Source of the DNA: Bin55 sp964572845
Lineage (GTDB): Bacteria; Pseudomonadota; Gammaproteobacteria; Pseudomonadales; Azotimanducaceae
Direction: 5' to 3'
Assembly: GCA_964572845.1 (NCBI GenBank)
Contig: CAZNFX010000011.1
Location: forward strand, 62,001 to 126,000
DNA length: 64,000 nucleotides
Every line of letters begins with the position of its first letter. The stretch's first letter is position 1. The position numbers and the translations under genes were made by a program. Positions 17,319-25,733 of this stretch are shown here, piece after piece. Under the pieces are notes generated by a model, which had not been told where the DNA came from, did not search any database, and saw only the letters and a program-made list of their open reading frames with translations.

Positions 17319-19141
17319 CCGAGTCTGCAACAGCGAACAGACCGACTACGGTACCTCGTTTCTTTCAGCGTCGTGTCGACGAATTGCCCGAAAAGGTGGC
17401 CATTCGAGAGAAGGGTTTCGGAATTTGGAATGAATACACATGGGCAGATTGGGGTGAGCAGGCTCAGCTCATAGGTTTGGGGCTCAAGTCTTTGGGATTG
17501 GCTCGCGGCGACATTGTTTCGATTGCGTCAGAAATAAATAAGGAGTGGTTGTTTGCCGACTTGGGCGCCATTTGCGTTGGTGCAGTTTGCAATGGCGTGT
17601 ACCCGACCGATGCCCCCAATCAGGTCGAATATCTGATCAATGACAGCGGAACGAAGTTCTACTTTGCCGAAGACGAAGAACAGCTGGACAAAGTTCTTAA
17701 AGTCCGCGAGCGTACTCCAACTCTTCAAAAAGTCATCATTTTCGACATGGAAGGGCTTCGACATCTTGACGACGAGATGTGCATGTCCCTGGAAGAGCTC
17801 TGCAAGCTTGGTGCCGAATATCGGCATAGCAACTCTGAGGCATGGTCGGAGGAGATTGATAGGCAAGATCCCGACGATCTCATGATCTTGACCTATACCT
17901 CTGGTACGACGGGACCTCCTAAGGGTGCCATGATCACCCAGAACAACATGCTGTTTATGATGAGGTGCTTGGGGGATTGCCTGACGATCTCCAGTGTCGA
18001 CCGGCAGCTAGGTTTCCTGCCGCTGGCGCACATTGCCGGGCGAATGTTCTATACGTTCTCGGTCATAGAGGCGGCGTCCGAGGTTCATCTCGTCGAAAGC
18101 CTGGACACATTGGTTAACGATATACAAGAGGTTGAACCTACTGTTCACTTTGCCGTCCCGCGAGTCTGGGAGAAGCAGTACTCCCTAGTAACCATCATGA
18201 GAAAAGAGGCTACTGCTTTGGGCAGATGGGCCTACGACCTCGCATTGAAAGTAGGAACAAAACGGGCAAAGTTCCTAAAAGAGCAAGATAAGGTGCCAAT
18301 TTGGCTAGAACTGCAGTTCTTGCTCGCTGATTGTTGCGTGTTGCGCAACGTCCGCAGAGCATTGGGTATCGACCAATGCCGGTGGTTGGCAACCGCAGCC
18401 GCTCCCATCGCACCAGACCTCATCGAGTGGTACTGGTCGATGGGCAAACCAATGTATGAACTGTACGGGCAAACCGAATGTACCGGCGTCGCAACATGCA
18501 ATCTCGAATCGGATCACAGAATAGGCAGCGTCGGCAAGCCAGTGCAAGGAGTAGAAGTATCTCTGACCGAAGAGAACGAAATACTCATCCGAAGTCCTGG
18601 CGTGATACGGGGTTATTGGAATAAGGAAGAGAAAACAGCTGAAACCATTCGTCAGGGATGGCTCTATACCGGTGACGTAGGAAGAATTGACGACGATGGA
18701 TTTGTCTACATTGTCGATCGAATGAAGGACATCATCATTACGGCAGGAGGCAAGAACATCACGCCTAGCGAGATAGAGAATCAGCTCAAGTTTTCCCCGT
18801 ATATCACAGATGCAGTCGTTGTAGGCGACCGTCGGCCCTATCTGACCTGCCTAATCATGATCGATCACGAGAACGTTACACAGTTCGCTCAGGACAACGA
18901 TGTTCCCTTCACGAACTATACGAGTCTGTGCCATACTAGCGAAGTTCAAGACCTGATCAACACCGAAGTAGAGCGAGTGAACACGATGTTCGCTCAAGTT
19001 GAGACGATAAAGAAATTCCGCTTGATCGATCAGTTGTTGGATGCCGAGGACGAGGAGCTTACTCCAACGCAGAAGCTCAAACGCACGGTTGTGAACGAGA
19101 AATACTCAGATTTGATACAGACTATGTACGCGGGAGGATGA
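17315..19141 (+). CDS. AMP-forming acyl-CoA synthetase (long-chain fatty acid-CoA ligase type)
   Basis: Activates a carboxylic acid to its CoA thioester through an acyl-adenylate, in the cytoplasm. About 608 residues. The P-loop-like motif YTSGTTGPPKGAM, the adenine-binding YELYGQTEC, and the hinge YTGDVGRIDDDGFVYIVDR with downstream GGKNITPSEIE are all intact. The ATG at 17315 overlaps the LivF stop and has AGGAAG about nine bases upstream; a GTG two codons earlier is too close to that site. Its position inside the transporter operon suggests it traps the imported acid as a CoA ester. Chain length or aromatic preference cannot be read from the sequence. Confidence 0.93.
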   Translation: MTESATANRPTTVPRFFQRRVDELPEKVAIREKGFGIWNEYTWADWGEQAQLIGLGLKSLGLARGDIVSIASEINKEWLFADLGAICVGAVCNGVYPTDAPNQVEYLINDSGTKFYFAEDEEQLDKVLKVRERTPTLQKVIIFDMEGLRHLDDEMCMSLEELCKLGAEYRHSNSEAWSEEIDRQDPDDLMILTYTSGTTGPPKGAMITQNNMLFMMRCLGDCLTISSVDRQLGFLPLAHIAGRMFYTFSVIEAASEVHLVESLDTLVNDIQEVEPTVHFAVPRVWEKQYSLVTIMRKEATALGRWAYDLALKVGTKRAKFLKEQDKVPIWLELQFLLADCCVLRNVRRALGIDQCRWLATAAAPIAPDLIEWYWSMGKPMYELYGQTECTGVATCNLESDHRIGSVGKPVQGVEVSLTEENEILIRSPGVIRGYWNKEEKTAETIRQGWLYTGDVGRIDDDGFVYIVDRMKDIIITAGGKNITPSEIENQLKFSPYITDAVVVGDRRPYLTCLIMIDHENVTQFAQDNDVPFTNYTSLCHTSEVQDLINTEVERVNTMFAQVETIKKFRLIDQLLDAEDEELTPTQKLKRTVVNEKYSDLIQTMYAGG

Positions 19142-19146
19142 ACAAC

Positions 19147-20346
19147 GTGTCGAGATTCGTAAGTCCCTGTTTTGCTTTTCTTGTTTTCGTGGGGCTACTA
19201 GGTTGTTCGCCCGATGGTTCTGACTCGTCCGATTCCAATGCGGTACGAGGAGTGTCAGACGACGAGATCGTTATTGGCAGCCACACAGATTTATCGGGTC
19301 CCATAGCTTTCTACGGACGCGACTCCATGAATGGCGCTAGCATGCGCTTTGAGGAAGCGAACGAAGCTGGCGGCGTTCACGGGCGGCAAATTCGGTTCAT
19401 TTATGAAGACACTGCGTACCAAGTTCCAAATTCGATTCGGGCTGCGGATAAGCTCATCAATTACGACAAGATCTTCGCTATGTACATGGCATTGGGAACT
19501 CCCAACAACCTAGCGGTCATCGATGACCTATTCAAGGCTGGAGTGCCCAACCTGTTTCCGTTGACTGGATCGATCCAAATGGCAGAGCCATTTCAGAAGC
19601 TCATGTTTACTCAACGCGGCATCTATTACTACGAAATGCGAGCGGGCCTCAAGTACTTTGTTGAAAACAAAGGAAGAACAACGCCTTGTGTTGCACATGT
19701 CGACAACGACTTTGGACATGAGATTCTGCAGGGAGCAGAAGCACAGGCTGAGGAAATGGGCTTGGAACTTGCTGCGGTTACGGCTCACAAGAGCACAGAG
19801 ACTGAATTTACCGCGTCTGTGCTTAGACTTCGCGATGCCGGGTGTGACCTCGTTCTCATGGGAACCGTTGCTACGGATACCATTGGAATTCTTTCTATGG
19901 CAAAGGAATTTGGATGGGAGGATGTTGACTTCGTCGGGACAAACGCAGGCGGAGCATCAGCAATTGCCGAATTGGAAAGCGGTGCAGGCGAGGGCTACTA
20001 TGCCTTCAATCACACTCTACGCATTTATCCTGACACCAGCGACAACGAGGAGGCCGTTGCTTGGTTCCGCAAATACAAGGAGAAATTTGGAACGGACCCC
20101 GATGTTTCCGGCATGGAAGGATACCGAGGGGCAGACCTGATCGTAATTGCCCTTGAAAAGGCTGGGCGCGATCTCACGACGGAGAATTTCATAGCTGCCA
20201 TGGAGTCCATTGGCGAGTATTCGGACATTTTCGGTTATAGATTGGAGTTTTCCGCCGAGAATCACAACGGAGTAAAAGAAACTGTGCTGGGTCAAGTACA
20301 GAACGGAAGATGGGTAGAATCCGATCAACGCATCACCATCAACTAG
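19147..20346 (+). CDS. Periplasmic substrate-binding lipoprotein of the Liv-type system
   Basis: Binding protein delivering substrate to the permeases. A short signal peptide ends in a lipobox, VGLLGC, followed by a Ser/Asp-rich linker (PDGSDSSDSN), so it is anchored by lipid. The fold then begins with IVIGSHTDLSGPIAFYG, typical of LivJ/K-type (periplasmic-binding protein 6) receptors, and continues for ~365 residues. GGGAGG lies directly against an ATG at 19138 but nine bases before the in-frame GTG at 19147, so the GTG is the better start; the ATG would overlap the synthetase stop as ATGA. Last gene of the operon. Confidence 0.92.
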   Translation: MSRFVSPCFAFLVFVGLLGCSPDGSDSSDSNAVRGVSDDEIVIGSHTDLSGPIAFYGRDSMNGASMRFEEANEAGGVHGRQIRFIYEDTAYQVPNSIRAADKLINYDKIFAMYMALGTPNNLAVIDDLFKAGVPNLFPLTGSIQMAEPFQKLMFTQRGIYYYEMRAGLKYFVENKGRTTPCVAHVDNDFGHEILQGAEAQAEEMGLELAAVTAHKSTETEFTASVLRLRDAGCDLVLMGTVATDTIGILSMAKEFGWEDVDFVGTNAGGASAIAELESGAGEGYYAFNHTLRIYPDTSDNEEAVAWFRKYKEKFGTDPDVSGMEGYRGADLIVIALEKAGRDLTTENFIAAMESIGEYSDIFGYRLEFSAENHNGVKETVLGQVQNGRWVESDQRITIN

Positions 20347-20429
20347 CATTCAATCTAGGCTGCTAACACTCCAATATAGACCTGTGATATTTTCGGTGGG
20401 TTGATGTTCCAAAGCTCAAATTCCTCGTC

Positions 20430-21332
20430 GTGAACGAAGGAGAGCTGCTGAAGCGTGTAGGTTCGCTGACAATTTGGCAACGCTTTGGTGAACGAGCACC
20501 CCACAAGCCCCTATTGCTCCTTTACGCTCTTGGAAGGATTCAGAACAAGGACAACCGACTAGTCAACTATTCAGTTGTCAAGCCTGATTTGACGAAACTT
20601 CTAAAGCTCTTTGGACCACTACGAAAGAGCTATCATCCAGACGAGCCGTTCAAGCGATTGCCAGGCGATGATCTTTGGGAACTGGCTCTTCCTCCTGAAT
20701 TATTGGGCCGACCGCCACCGTCCTTGAGTGATCGTGAATTGCTCAATTTCGAGGTCGCGGGAGGATTCACTTCAGAGGTTTTCGACTTCTTGAGTGAACG
20801 GCCCGACCTCGTAGAGTCAATAGCCTCAATGCTGCTTGAGAGCCATTTTCCGTCAACCTATCACGAAGAAATCCGACGGTGCGTTGGTCTCCCTGAGCGT
20901 CAGACGCGGGTCGAGAAGAGCACCCGGGCGAAGCGTGATCCAAATTTTCGAGACGATGTGCTCCGGGCGTATGGGCGCAGCTGTACTGTTTGCGGCTCGG
21001 ATCTGCGTCTAGCTGATTCTCTGTTCGATCTGGAAGCTGCTCACATCAGGTGGCATTCCGCCCAAGGACCAGATGAGGTGCCAAATGGACTAGCGCTTTG
21101 CGGATTTCACCACAAAGCATTCGACAGAGGAGCCTGGGGTCTAGAACCTCGAGGTTCCGGATATACGATAAAAGTGTCTTCCGACGTCAATGGCAACGAT
21201 TCGGCTGTTGCACTTCTACTGGACTTTGAAGACGAAAATATTCGTCTCCCAAGGAGAAAGGAACACGTTCCGGACCTATGCTATGTGGAGTGGCATAGCA
21301 AACAGGTTTTTCGAGACGGTGCTGGACTGTAG
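20430..21332 (+). CDS. HNH endonuclease with phosphorothioate-DNA-binding (SBD) domain, type IV restriction
   Basis: Predicted modification-dependent restriction enzyme of the ScoMcrA/SprMcrA type, which cuts near DNA carrying sulfur-modified (phosphorothioate) backbone. Residues ~5-150 match the sulfur-binding domain: GERAPHKPLLLLYALGR, then FGPLRKSYHP (61-70), whose Tyr and Pro belong to the sulfur pocket in characterised members. Residues ~172-240 form an HNH module with CTVCG (185-189), EAAHIRWHS (His 205), and LCGFHH (223-228). Only a GTG start exists between the upstream stop and the conserved region; no clear Shine-Dalgarno is seen. It sits alone; no dnd or ssp modification genes are in the window, fitting a defence enzyme against modified foreign DNA. 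Confidence 0.85.
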   Translation: MNEGELLKRVGSLTIWQRFGERAPHKPLLLLYALGRIQNKDNRLVNYSVVKPDLTKLLKLFGPLRKSYHPDEPFKRLPGDDLWELALPPELLGRPPPSLSDRELLNFEVAGGFTSEVFDFLSERPDLVESIASMLLESHFPSTYHEEIRRCVGLPERQTRVEKSTRAKRDPNFRDDVLRAYGRSCTVCGSDLRLADSLFDLEAAHIRWHSAQGPDEVPNGLALCGFHHKAFDRGAWGLEPRGSGYTIKVSSDVNGNDSAVALLLDFEDENIRLPRRKEHVPDLCYVEWHSKQVFRDGAGL

Positions 21333-21346
21333 AACAAATTCGTTTT

Positions 21347-22345
21347 CTATGAATTAGCAGTGTTTCGGCGTGGTTCCATTCCGGCTGCCACGTAGGCCGC
21401 GTCTATCACCTGCATTTGTTTAACGGCATCTTCCGCGTCGGTTGGCAGATTCGTTCCGTTCCTGACAGCGTCGACAAATGCATCTAACTGGTAGGAGTAT
21501 GTTGGTCGACGGGTCAATTCCTCATCACGCACGGTCTCATTGTCGATCTTGAGCACAATGCGGTTGCCATGTTGGGGCACAAGGGGGTTTTGCACGTGCA
21601 AAGTTCCTCTGTCGCCTTTCAAATCAAGAAATGCACGAAACCCAGGATCTGACATGGACCCAACAGTTTGGGCGGTCGTGCCATTGTCAAATCGCATGTT
21701 TACCTCAAGTCTCATGTCAACCTGAGGGTTCCCTTCTGTTGCGTTAGCACTCGTAACTATGGGTTCCCGTTGCAGGATGTGACGTACCCAGGAAATCGGA
21801 TAGCAGCCCATGTCCATAGTTGCGCCGCCTCCTGTCTCGTAGTGCATGCGGATATTCTCTGGGTTAGGTGTGCCAACAGTGAATTCTGCTTGGACATGCT
21901 GGATCTTTCCTAACACGTTGGAGTTCACGATTTCAAGCGCTGTTTTGAAAACGGGGTGATATCTGTAGTGAAAGGCTTCAATCAACACCAAGCCAGTCTC
22001 GCTTGCTACATCGGCCATTTCCCTTGCTTCGTCGGCATTCATGGAGAACGACTTCTCACAAAGGACATGCTTACCTGCTCGCAACGCCTTGATCGAGTAC
22101 TCGTGATGCAAATGAATTGGTAGCGGGTTGTATATGACGTCTAATGAAGGATCTGATACAACCTCGTCGTACGTGTCGTAAACGTTTGGTATGGAATGTC
22201 GATTGGCAAACGCTTCTGCACGCGAGCGGTCTCGTGCAGCGACGGCGGCAACTTCGACATCATCTCGATCTGCGACCGGAGAGATTAGCGCTGCTGGCGT
22301 AATTCCTGCCGCTCCAAGGGTTCCAATTTTCATCGTTTTAGGCAT
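21347..22345 (-). CDS. Gfo/Idh/MocA-family NAD(P)-dependent oxidoreductase
   Basis: Soluble dehydrogenase of about 332 residues that typically oxidises sugars, inositols or related polyols. The N-terminal Rossmann domain opens with KIGTLGAAGIT and contains DVIYNPLPIHLHHEYSIKAL and the catalytic-type GKHVLCEKSF (EK motif near residue 97). The C-terminal alpha/beta domain includes GGGATMDMGCYPISW. The ATG at 22345 has AGGAAG eight bases upstream; an ATG 19 codons earlier is unsupported. It converges with the HNH nuclease gene and is divergent from the PhyH gene. Substrate unknown. Confidence 0.88.
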   Translation of the reverse strand: MPKTMKIGTLGAAGITPAALISPVADRDDVEVAAVAARDRSRAEAFANRHSIPNVYDTYDEVVSDPSLDVIYNPLPIHLHHEYSIKALRAGKHVLCEKSFSMNADEAREMADVASETGLVLIEAFHYRYHPVFKTALEIVNSNVLGKIQHVQAEFTVGTPNPENIRMHYETGGGATMDMGCYPISWVRHILQREPIVTSANATEGNPQVDMRLEVNMRFDNGTTAQTVGSMSDPGFRAFLDLKGDRGTLHVQNPLVPQHGNRIVLKIDNETVRDEELTRRPTYSYQLDAFVDAVRNGTNLPTDAEDAVKQMQVIDAAYVAAGMEPRRNTANS

Positions 22346-22521
22346 TGTTTGACTTCCTCTTGCAACAGAGACCTTGTGGTGTTTCGCCGGTGTTGGGTGC
22401 ACATTTAATCAGTCTCAGTCCTAAACAGCTACGATTTGATTATCGTTGTGTCTGGAATTGGCTGCGAATGTTGAATCTATGAGTATCCCTACAGTGTGTT
22501 CTTCAGGTTGAATTGGTATTC

Positions 22522-23367
22522 ATGACAACGCCAAACTTCACATACAAGGTTCCGAAAGACAGCACAGCCATGGCGATTGAACGCTTGCGTGAAATCGGGT
22601 TTGTGGTACTGGTAGATGCTCTACCTAGATCGCCTTTGGTCAAGATTCGTGAGCGTATGGATAGCGATACATCCGCCCTGCTTGAGTATTGTGACTCGAT
22701 CGGCGGCAATCCCCGAGCGAGAGGGCACCTACAACAGGGACCTCCGCCGACTGCTGGGTACGTCTTCAAGGACATCGTGATGAATCGCTACGTGGTTAGT
22801 GTTTGTCGTGCGTTGCTCGGTCCGAGTTTGACTTTGACGTTCTATAACGGGAACACCAATTGCCCTAATAGCGTCGTTCAGCATTTGCATATGGATTCCG
22901 ACCATAGAAGCGGGGCACCGAATCCTGTCGAAAAAACTTTCTCAGTCGTGGTGAACATTCCCCTCGGGCCTATGAACTGCGGAAACGGATCTATCGAACT
23001 GTGGCCGGGCACTCATATGATCCGAAGTCAAAGCGGAACGCGGGCGATAGCTGACGACCAAGAACGTTCCCGTCGTAGCGAGTGTTCCCCAATACAACCC
23101 ATTACAAAGATTGGAGATGTACTCATTCGAGACATTCGTCTGTGGCATCGCGGAGTACCAAATCAATCGAATCGCCCTCGGCACATGATTGCACTAGTAG
23201 TTGTCGATGAAACGTGCGAAGTTGGAGGGAAGCTAAGATTTCAGAAGGGATGCGAAACAGAGCTTGAACACTCCGGAATCGATTCCAACGCACTTTACGT
23301 CGGGGAACCCATCGACTATTTGCTGGGTCCTACTCGGCGGATCTACGAAGCCAGTAGGAAGACTTAA
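22522..23367 (+). CDS. Phytanoyl-CoA dioxygenase (PhyH) family Fe(II)/2-oxoglutarate oxygenase
   Basis: Predicted non-haem iron hydroxylase, about 281 residues. The double-stranded beta-helix core shows the iron motif HMD (His 123, Asp 125) within QHLHMDSDH, the family turn GNGSIELWPGTHM (154-166), and a distal DIRLWHRGVPN providing the third iron ligand, followed by an Arg (RPRHM) that would bind 2-oxoglutarate. The ATG at 22522 was chosen over a TTG three codons upstream; neither has a strong ribosome-binding site. The PhyH family spans fatty acyl-CoA, secondary-metabolite and small-acid hydroxylases, so the substrate is open. Confidence 0.85.
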   Translation: MTTPNFTYKVPKDSTAMAIERLREIGFVVLVDALPRSPLVKIRERMDSDTSALLEYCDSIGGNPRARGHLQQGPPPTAGYVFKDIVMNRYVVSVCRALLGPSLTLTFYNGNTNCPNSVVQHLHMDSDHRSGAPNPVEKTFSVVVNIPLGPMNCGNGSIELWPGTHMIRSQSGTRAIADDQERSRRSECSPIQPITKIGDVLIRDIRLWHRGVPNQSNRPRHMIALVVVDETCEVGGKLRFQKGCETELEHSGIDSNALYVGEPIDYLLGPTRRIYEASRKT

Positions 23368-23370
23368 TCT

Positions 23371-24534
23371 CTACCACTCACGTGTGAGTTTCTCTTCGAC
23401 GGGTTGCGTGCCCCAACCTGGAGCGTCGGGCAAGACCAGAAAGCCATCTCTATAGTCGGGTGGGCTCGTAAACAGAACTCCATCGTCTTCCACTCTATCG
23501 ATATCGGTCTCCATGATCTTGAGATTGGGCGCCACGGCACAGAAGTGTCCTGCCATCATTGTCGCTAGGTGTCCGTAATAATTGTGTGGAGCGACGTTCA
23601 CTTGAAATGCGTCCGCGGCAGCCGCGATCTTCAAAGATTGCCACACGCCAATCCACATCGCATCAATAATGGCAACGTCGAGAGCTTCCTGCTGGAAGTA
23701 GGGCAAGAACTCGACGAGTCCGGTCAGCGATTCGCACCCGCTGACTGTAAATGGGCTGCACCGTCGAATTGTCGCAAGAGCCCCTGCGTGTTGAGTGTCT
23801 ATCTCCACCCAGAAAATGTCGAGGTCGCTCAATCTGCGGAGTATGGAAAGATACCCTTCCGTTCGGCAGTTGTAATTCAGATCTAGCAATATGTCAATGT
23901 CCGGACCCGCACCCTCTCGAATTGCCGAGAGATAGTCGTGCAGTCCATTCAACACTTCACGGCCCGGTGTGCGACCATGTTCATTAGGGGGGAAACCGAA
24001 ACCTGGCGACCAACCGACCATTCCATTGGGCGTCGAACGAAAAATATTAGTCTTGAGTGCGGAAAAGCCACTTTCTCGAACTTCACGTCCCAGAGCCACG
24101 ACGTCATCAAGATTTTTGATTTCGGGTGGGTAGTAGTCCGGCCTCGAAATTCGCCACGTACCACAGTGAGACCAATACACACGAATCTTGTCCCTGACAG
24201 CGCCACCAAGCAGTTCGTAGCAGGGAATGCCCAATAGTCGTGCTTTCGCGTCGAGCAGTGCATTTTCGATGGCGCCGCTTGCTCGTGGCAATACGCCAGT
24301 AGGAGATTGTCTAATGGATGCGGCTAGGCGAGCGTAGATACCTTCGTGCTGCATTACGTCCTGTCCGACGACACGACCCCTTAGCCGCTCTATCGCAGTG
24401 GTTACTCCCACAGCGCTCCAACCTTCGTCGTATTCGCTCCAACCGACAGTGCCGTCTTCTAGTGTGACCTTCGCAAAGTGGTAGTTGCGCCAACCCGCAC
24501 GACAGTGAAACGTCTCTAAGAGTTCGATTTTCAT
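23371..24534 (-). CDS. Enolase-superfamily dehydratase (mandelate racemase/muconate lactonizing type)
   Basis: Mg-dependent acid-sugar dehydratase or racemase, 387 residues. The metal ligands are in place: Asp 218 (LLDLN), Glu 244 (FWVEID) and Glu 268 (SGCES). A general-base Lys 161 (ALKTN) and the mandelate-racemase-subgroup His 317 in VAPHN, with Asp 291 as dyad partner, are present, so the protein should be catalytically competent. The position after the first Lys is N rather than K (KTN), favouring dehydratase over racemase chemistry. It converges on the PhyH gene with a three-base gap and lies 37 bases downstream of the Pcp-like gene on the same strand. Confidence 0.88.
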   Translation of the reverse strand: MKIELLETFHCRAGWRNYHFAKVTLEDGTVGWSEYDEGWSAVGVTTAIERLRGRVVGQDVMQHEGIYARLAASIRQSPTGVLPRASGAIENALLDAKARLLGIPCYELLGGAVRDKIRVYWSHCGTWRISRPDYYPPEIKNLDDVVALGREVRESGFSALKTNIFRSTPNGMVGWSPGFGFPPNEHGRTPGREVLNGLHDYLSAIREGAGPDIDILLDLNYNCRTEGYLSILRRLSDLDIFWVEIDTQHAGALATIRRCSPFTVSGCESLTGLVEFLPYFQQEALDVAIIDAMWIGVWQSLKIAAAADAFQVNVAPHNYYGHLATMMAGHFCAVAPNLKIMETDIDRVEDDGVLFTSPPDYRDGFLVLPDAPGWGTQPVEEKLTREW

Positions 24535-24571
24535 TCGGGTTCGGGCTCAGTAGTGAAGTAGAGCGCAAATG

Positions 24572-25702
24572 CTAAGCGATTTGGCTTGGAGCTGCATTGA
24601 GAGCAGCAATGAGCATTCCTTTCGTCTGTGCAACCATGTCGGCAAGAATGCTCGGCTCTGGCTCTTCGATGGTAGGAACATGCAAATGCCCTAGTGGAAA
24701 TTCGATTCCCAGTTTTTGCTGAAGAATTCTTGTACGGTAGGAAATTTCGTTGGACAGGTAGCCGCCGCCTGAGCCTGAAACAGCTGTCAATCCAGCGAGT
24801 TGGGACAACGATGTTGCAGTCAGTTCACCTAGCTCAACGGTCGCAACTCGGCGGTTGTCTCTTACCTCCCAGGACCCAGACACCTTGCACATTGCATCGG
24901 CTGGTAAGGAAAATTCCACGAATTCGGGAGAGTCCGCAAAGCACGGTGTGGGGTTGCCTGATATGGGTCCTAGCACACCGGTGTTGTCCGGAGCTTTGGC
25001 AGACCTGCGCCGACCCGGAAACCGCTCAAGGTCGAATTGATCTCTCCCCATGCTGATTGTGAGTGCGATTCTAGGCGTGTCGATAAAGTAGGGACTACAC
25101 AGAGTCTCGACGATTCGGGCGTCAAAGTCTGCGTAGCGAACAGGAAATACCAGTGACTTAACCAAATGGCCCGCAATGCTAGAGCCATCCAGCGACAACG
25201 CTATTACAGCTGATGGATTAGTTTGACCAATATTGGCATCCAGCTTGAAGGGATCGAAGCAGGTTAGAACGATGTCCTGTGTCTCACTTGTCCGCTTGTC
25301 GGATTGTGCGAGACTTTGAGACTTGCGGCTCGAGTACTCGAGAGTCTGGAGAGCTTCCTCTAGATTGTTCTTGCGCTCTGCAGGGAGTTCCTCTGCCCAG
25401 ACCCGAATCAATGCTCGAGCAGCCAAACGAGCCCAATACAAAGGGCGATCGTCGACAAGATCGTCCTGCTCACGCCTGTCGCTGATTGAGCGTGCAATCA
25501 ACGATCGACCAACGGTGGACACGATTTCCTTGTGTTTTGAAGGTCTCGACTGAAGCTCTCCCATTGCTTTGCACAGCAAGGAGTCATACCGCGTGGCGAT
25601 TGAACGGATCTCTCTGCGAGCAATAGCGAGTCGCGCTTCCTCGCGTGTAAGCACGAAGGGAACCCGCTCAAGAACATTGTCCAGAGCATTGGAATAAGAC
25701 AT
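24572..25702 (-). CDS. Pyroglutamyl-peptidase-like protein with catalytic Cys replaced by Ser
   Basis: A 376-residue protein with two parts. Residues 1-140 are helical, charged and unrecognised. From ~143 the sequence resembles C15 pyrrolidone-carboxyl peptidase: IVLTCFDPFKLD with NPSAVIAL (family TGFDPFGG...NPS), LVFPVRYADFD, then GGYLSNEISYRT (Ser 317) and GHLHVP (His 341), which match GTYVCN...Y and GFIHVP. The catalytic Cys position therefore carries Ser while His is kept. It could be an inactive relative or a serine-using variant. Canonical enzymes are ~215 residues, so the N-terminal extension is also unusual. It is codirectional with the enolase-superfamily gene; no signal peptide is seen. 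Family assignment is by motif reading only. Confidence 0.65.
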   Translation of the reverse strand: MSYSNALDNVLERVPFVLTREEARLAIARREIRSIATRYDSLLCKAMGELQSRPSKHKEIVSTVGRSLIARSISDRREQDDLVDDRPLYWARLAARALIRVWAEELPAERKNNLEEALQTLEYSSRKSQSLAQSDKRTSETQDIVLTCFDPFKLDANIGQTNPSAVIALSLDGSSIAGHLVKSLVFPVRYADFDARIVETLCSPYFIDTPRIALTISMGRDQFDLERFPGRRRSAKAPDNTGVLGPISGNPTPCFADSPEFVEFSLPADAMCKVSGSWEVRDNRRVATVELGELTATSLSQLAGLTAVSGSGGGYLSNEISYRTRILQQKLGIEFPLGHLHVPTIEEPEPSILADMVAQTKGMLIAALNAAPSQIA

Positions 25703-25733
25703 GTATGGAGGGAATTCTCGAGACGAAGCGAGT

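Noticed and set aside
20430..21332. A complete phosphorothioate modification-restriction locus
   Set aside because: Flanking genes encode transport and metabolism; no cysteine desulfurase or DndC-like gene is present in the window.
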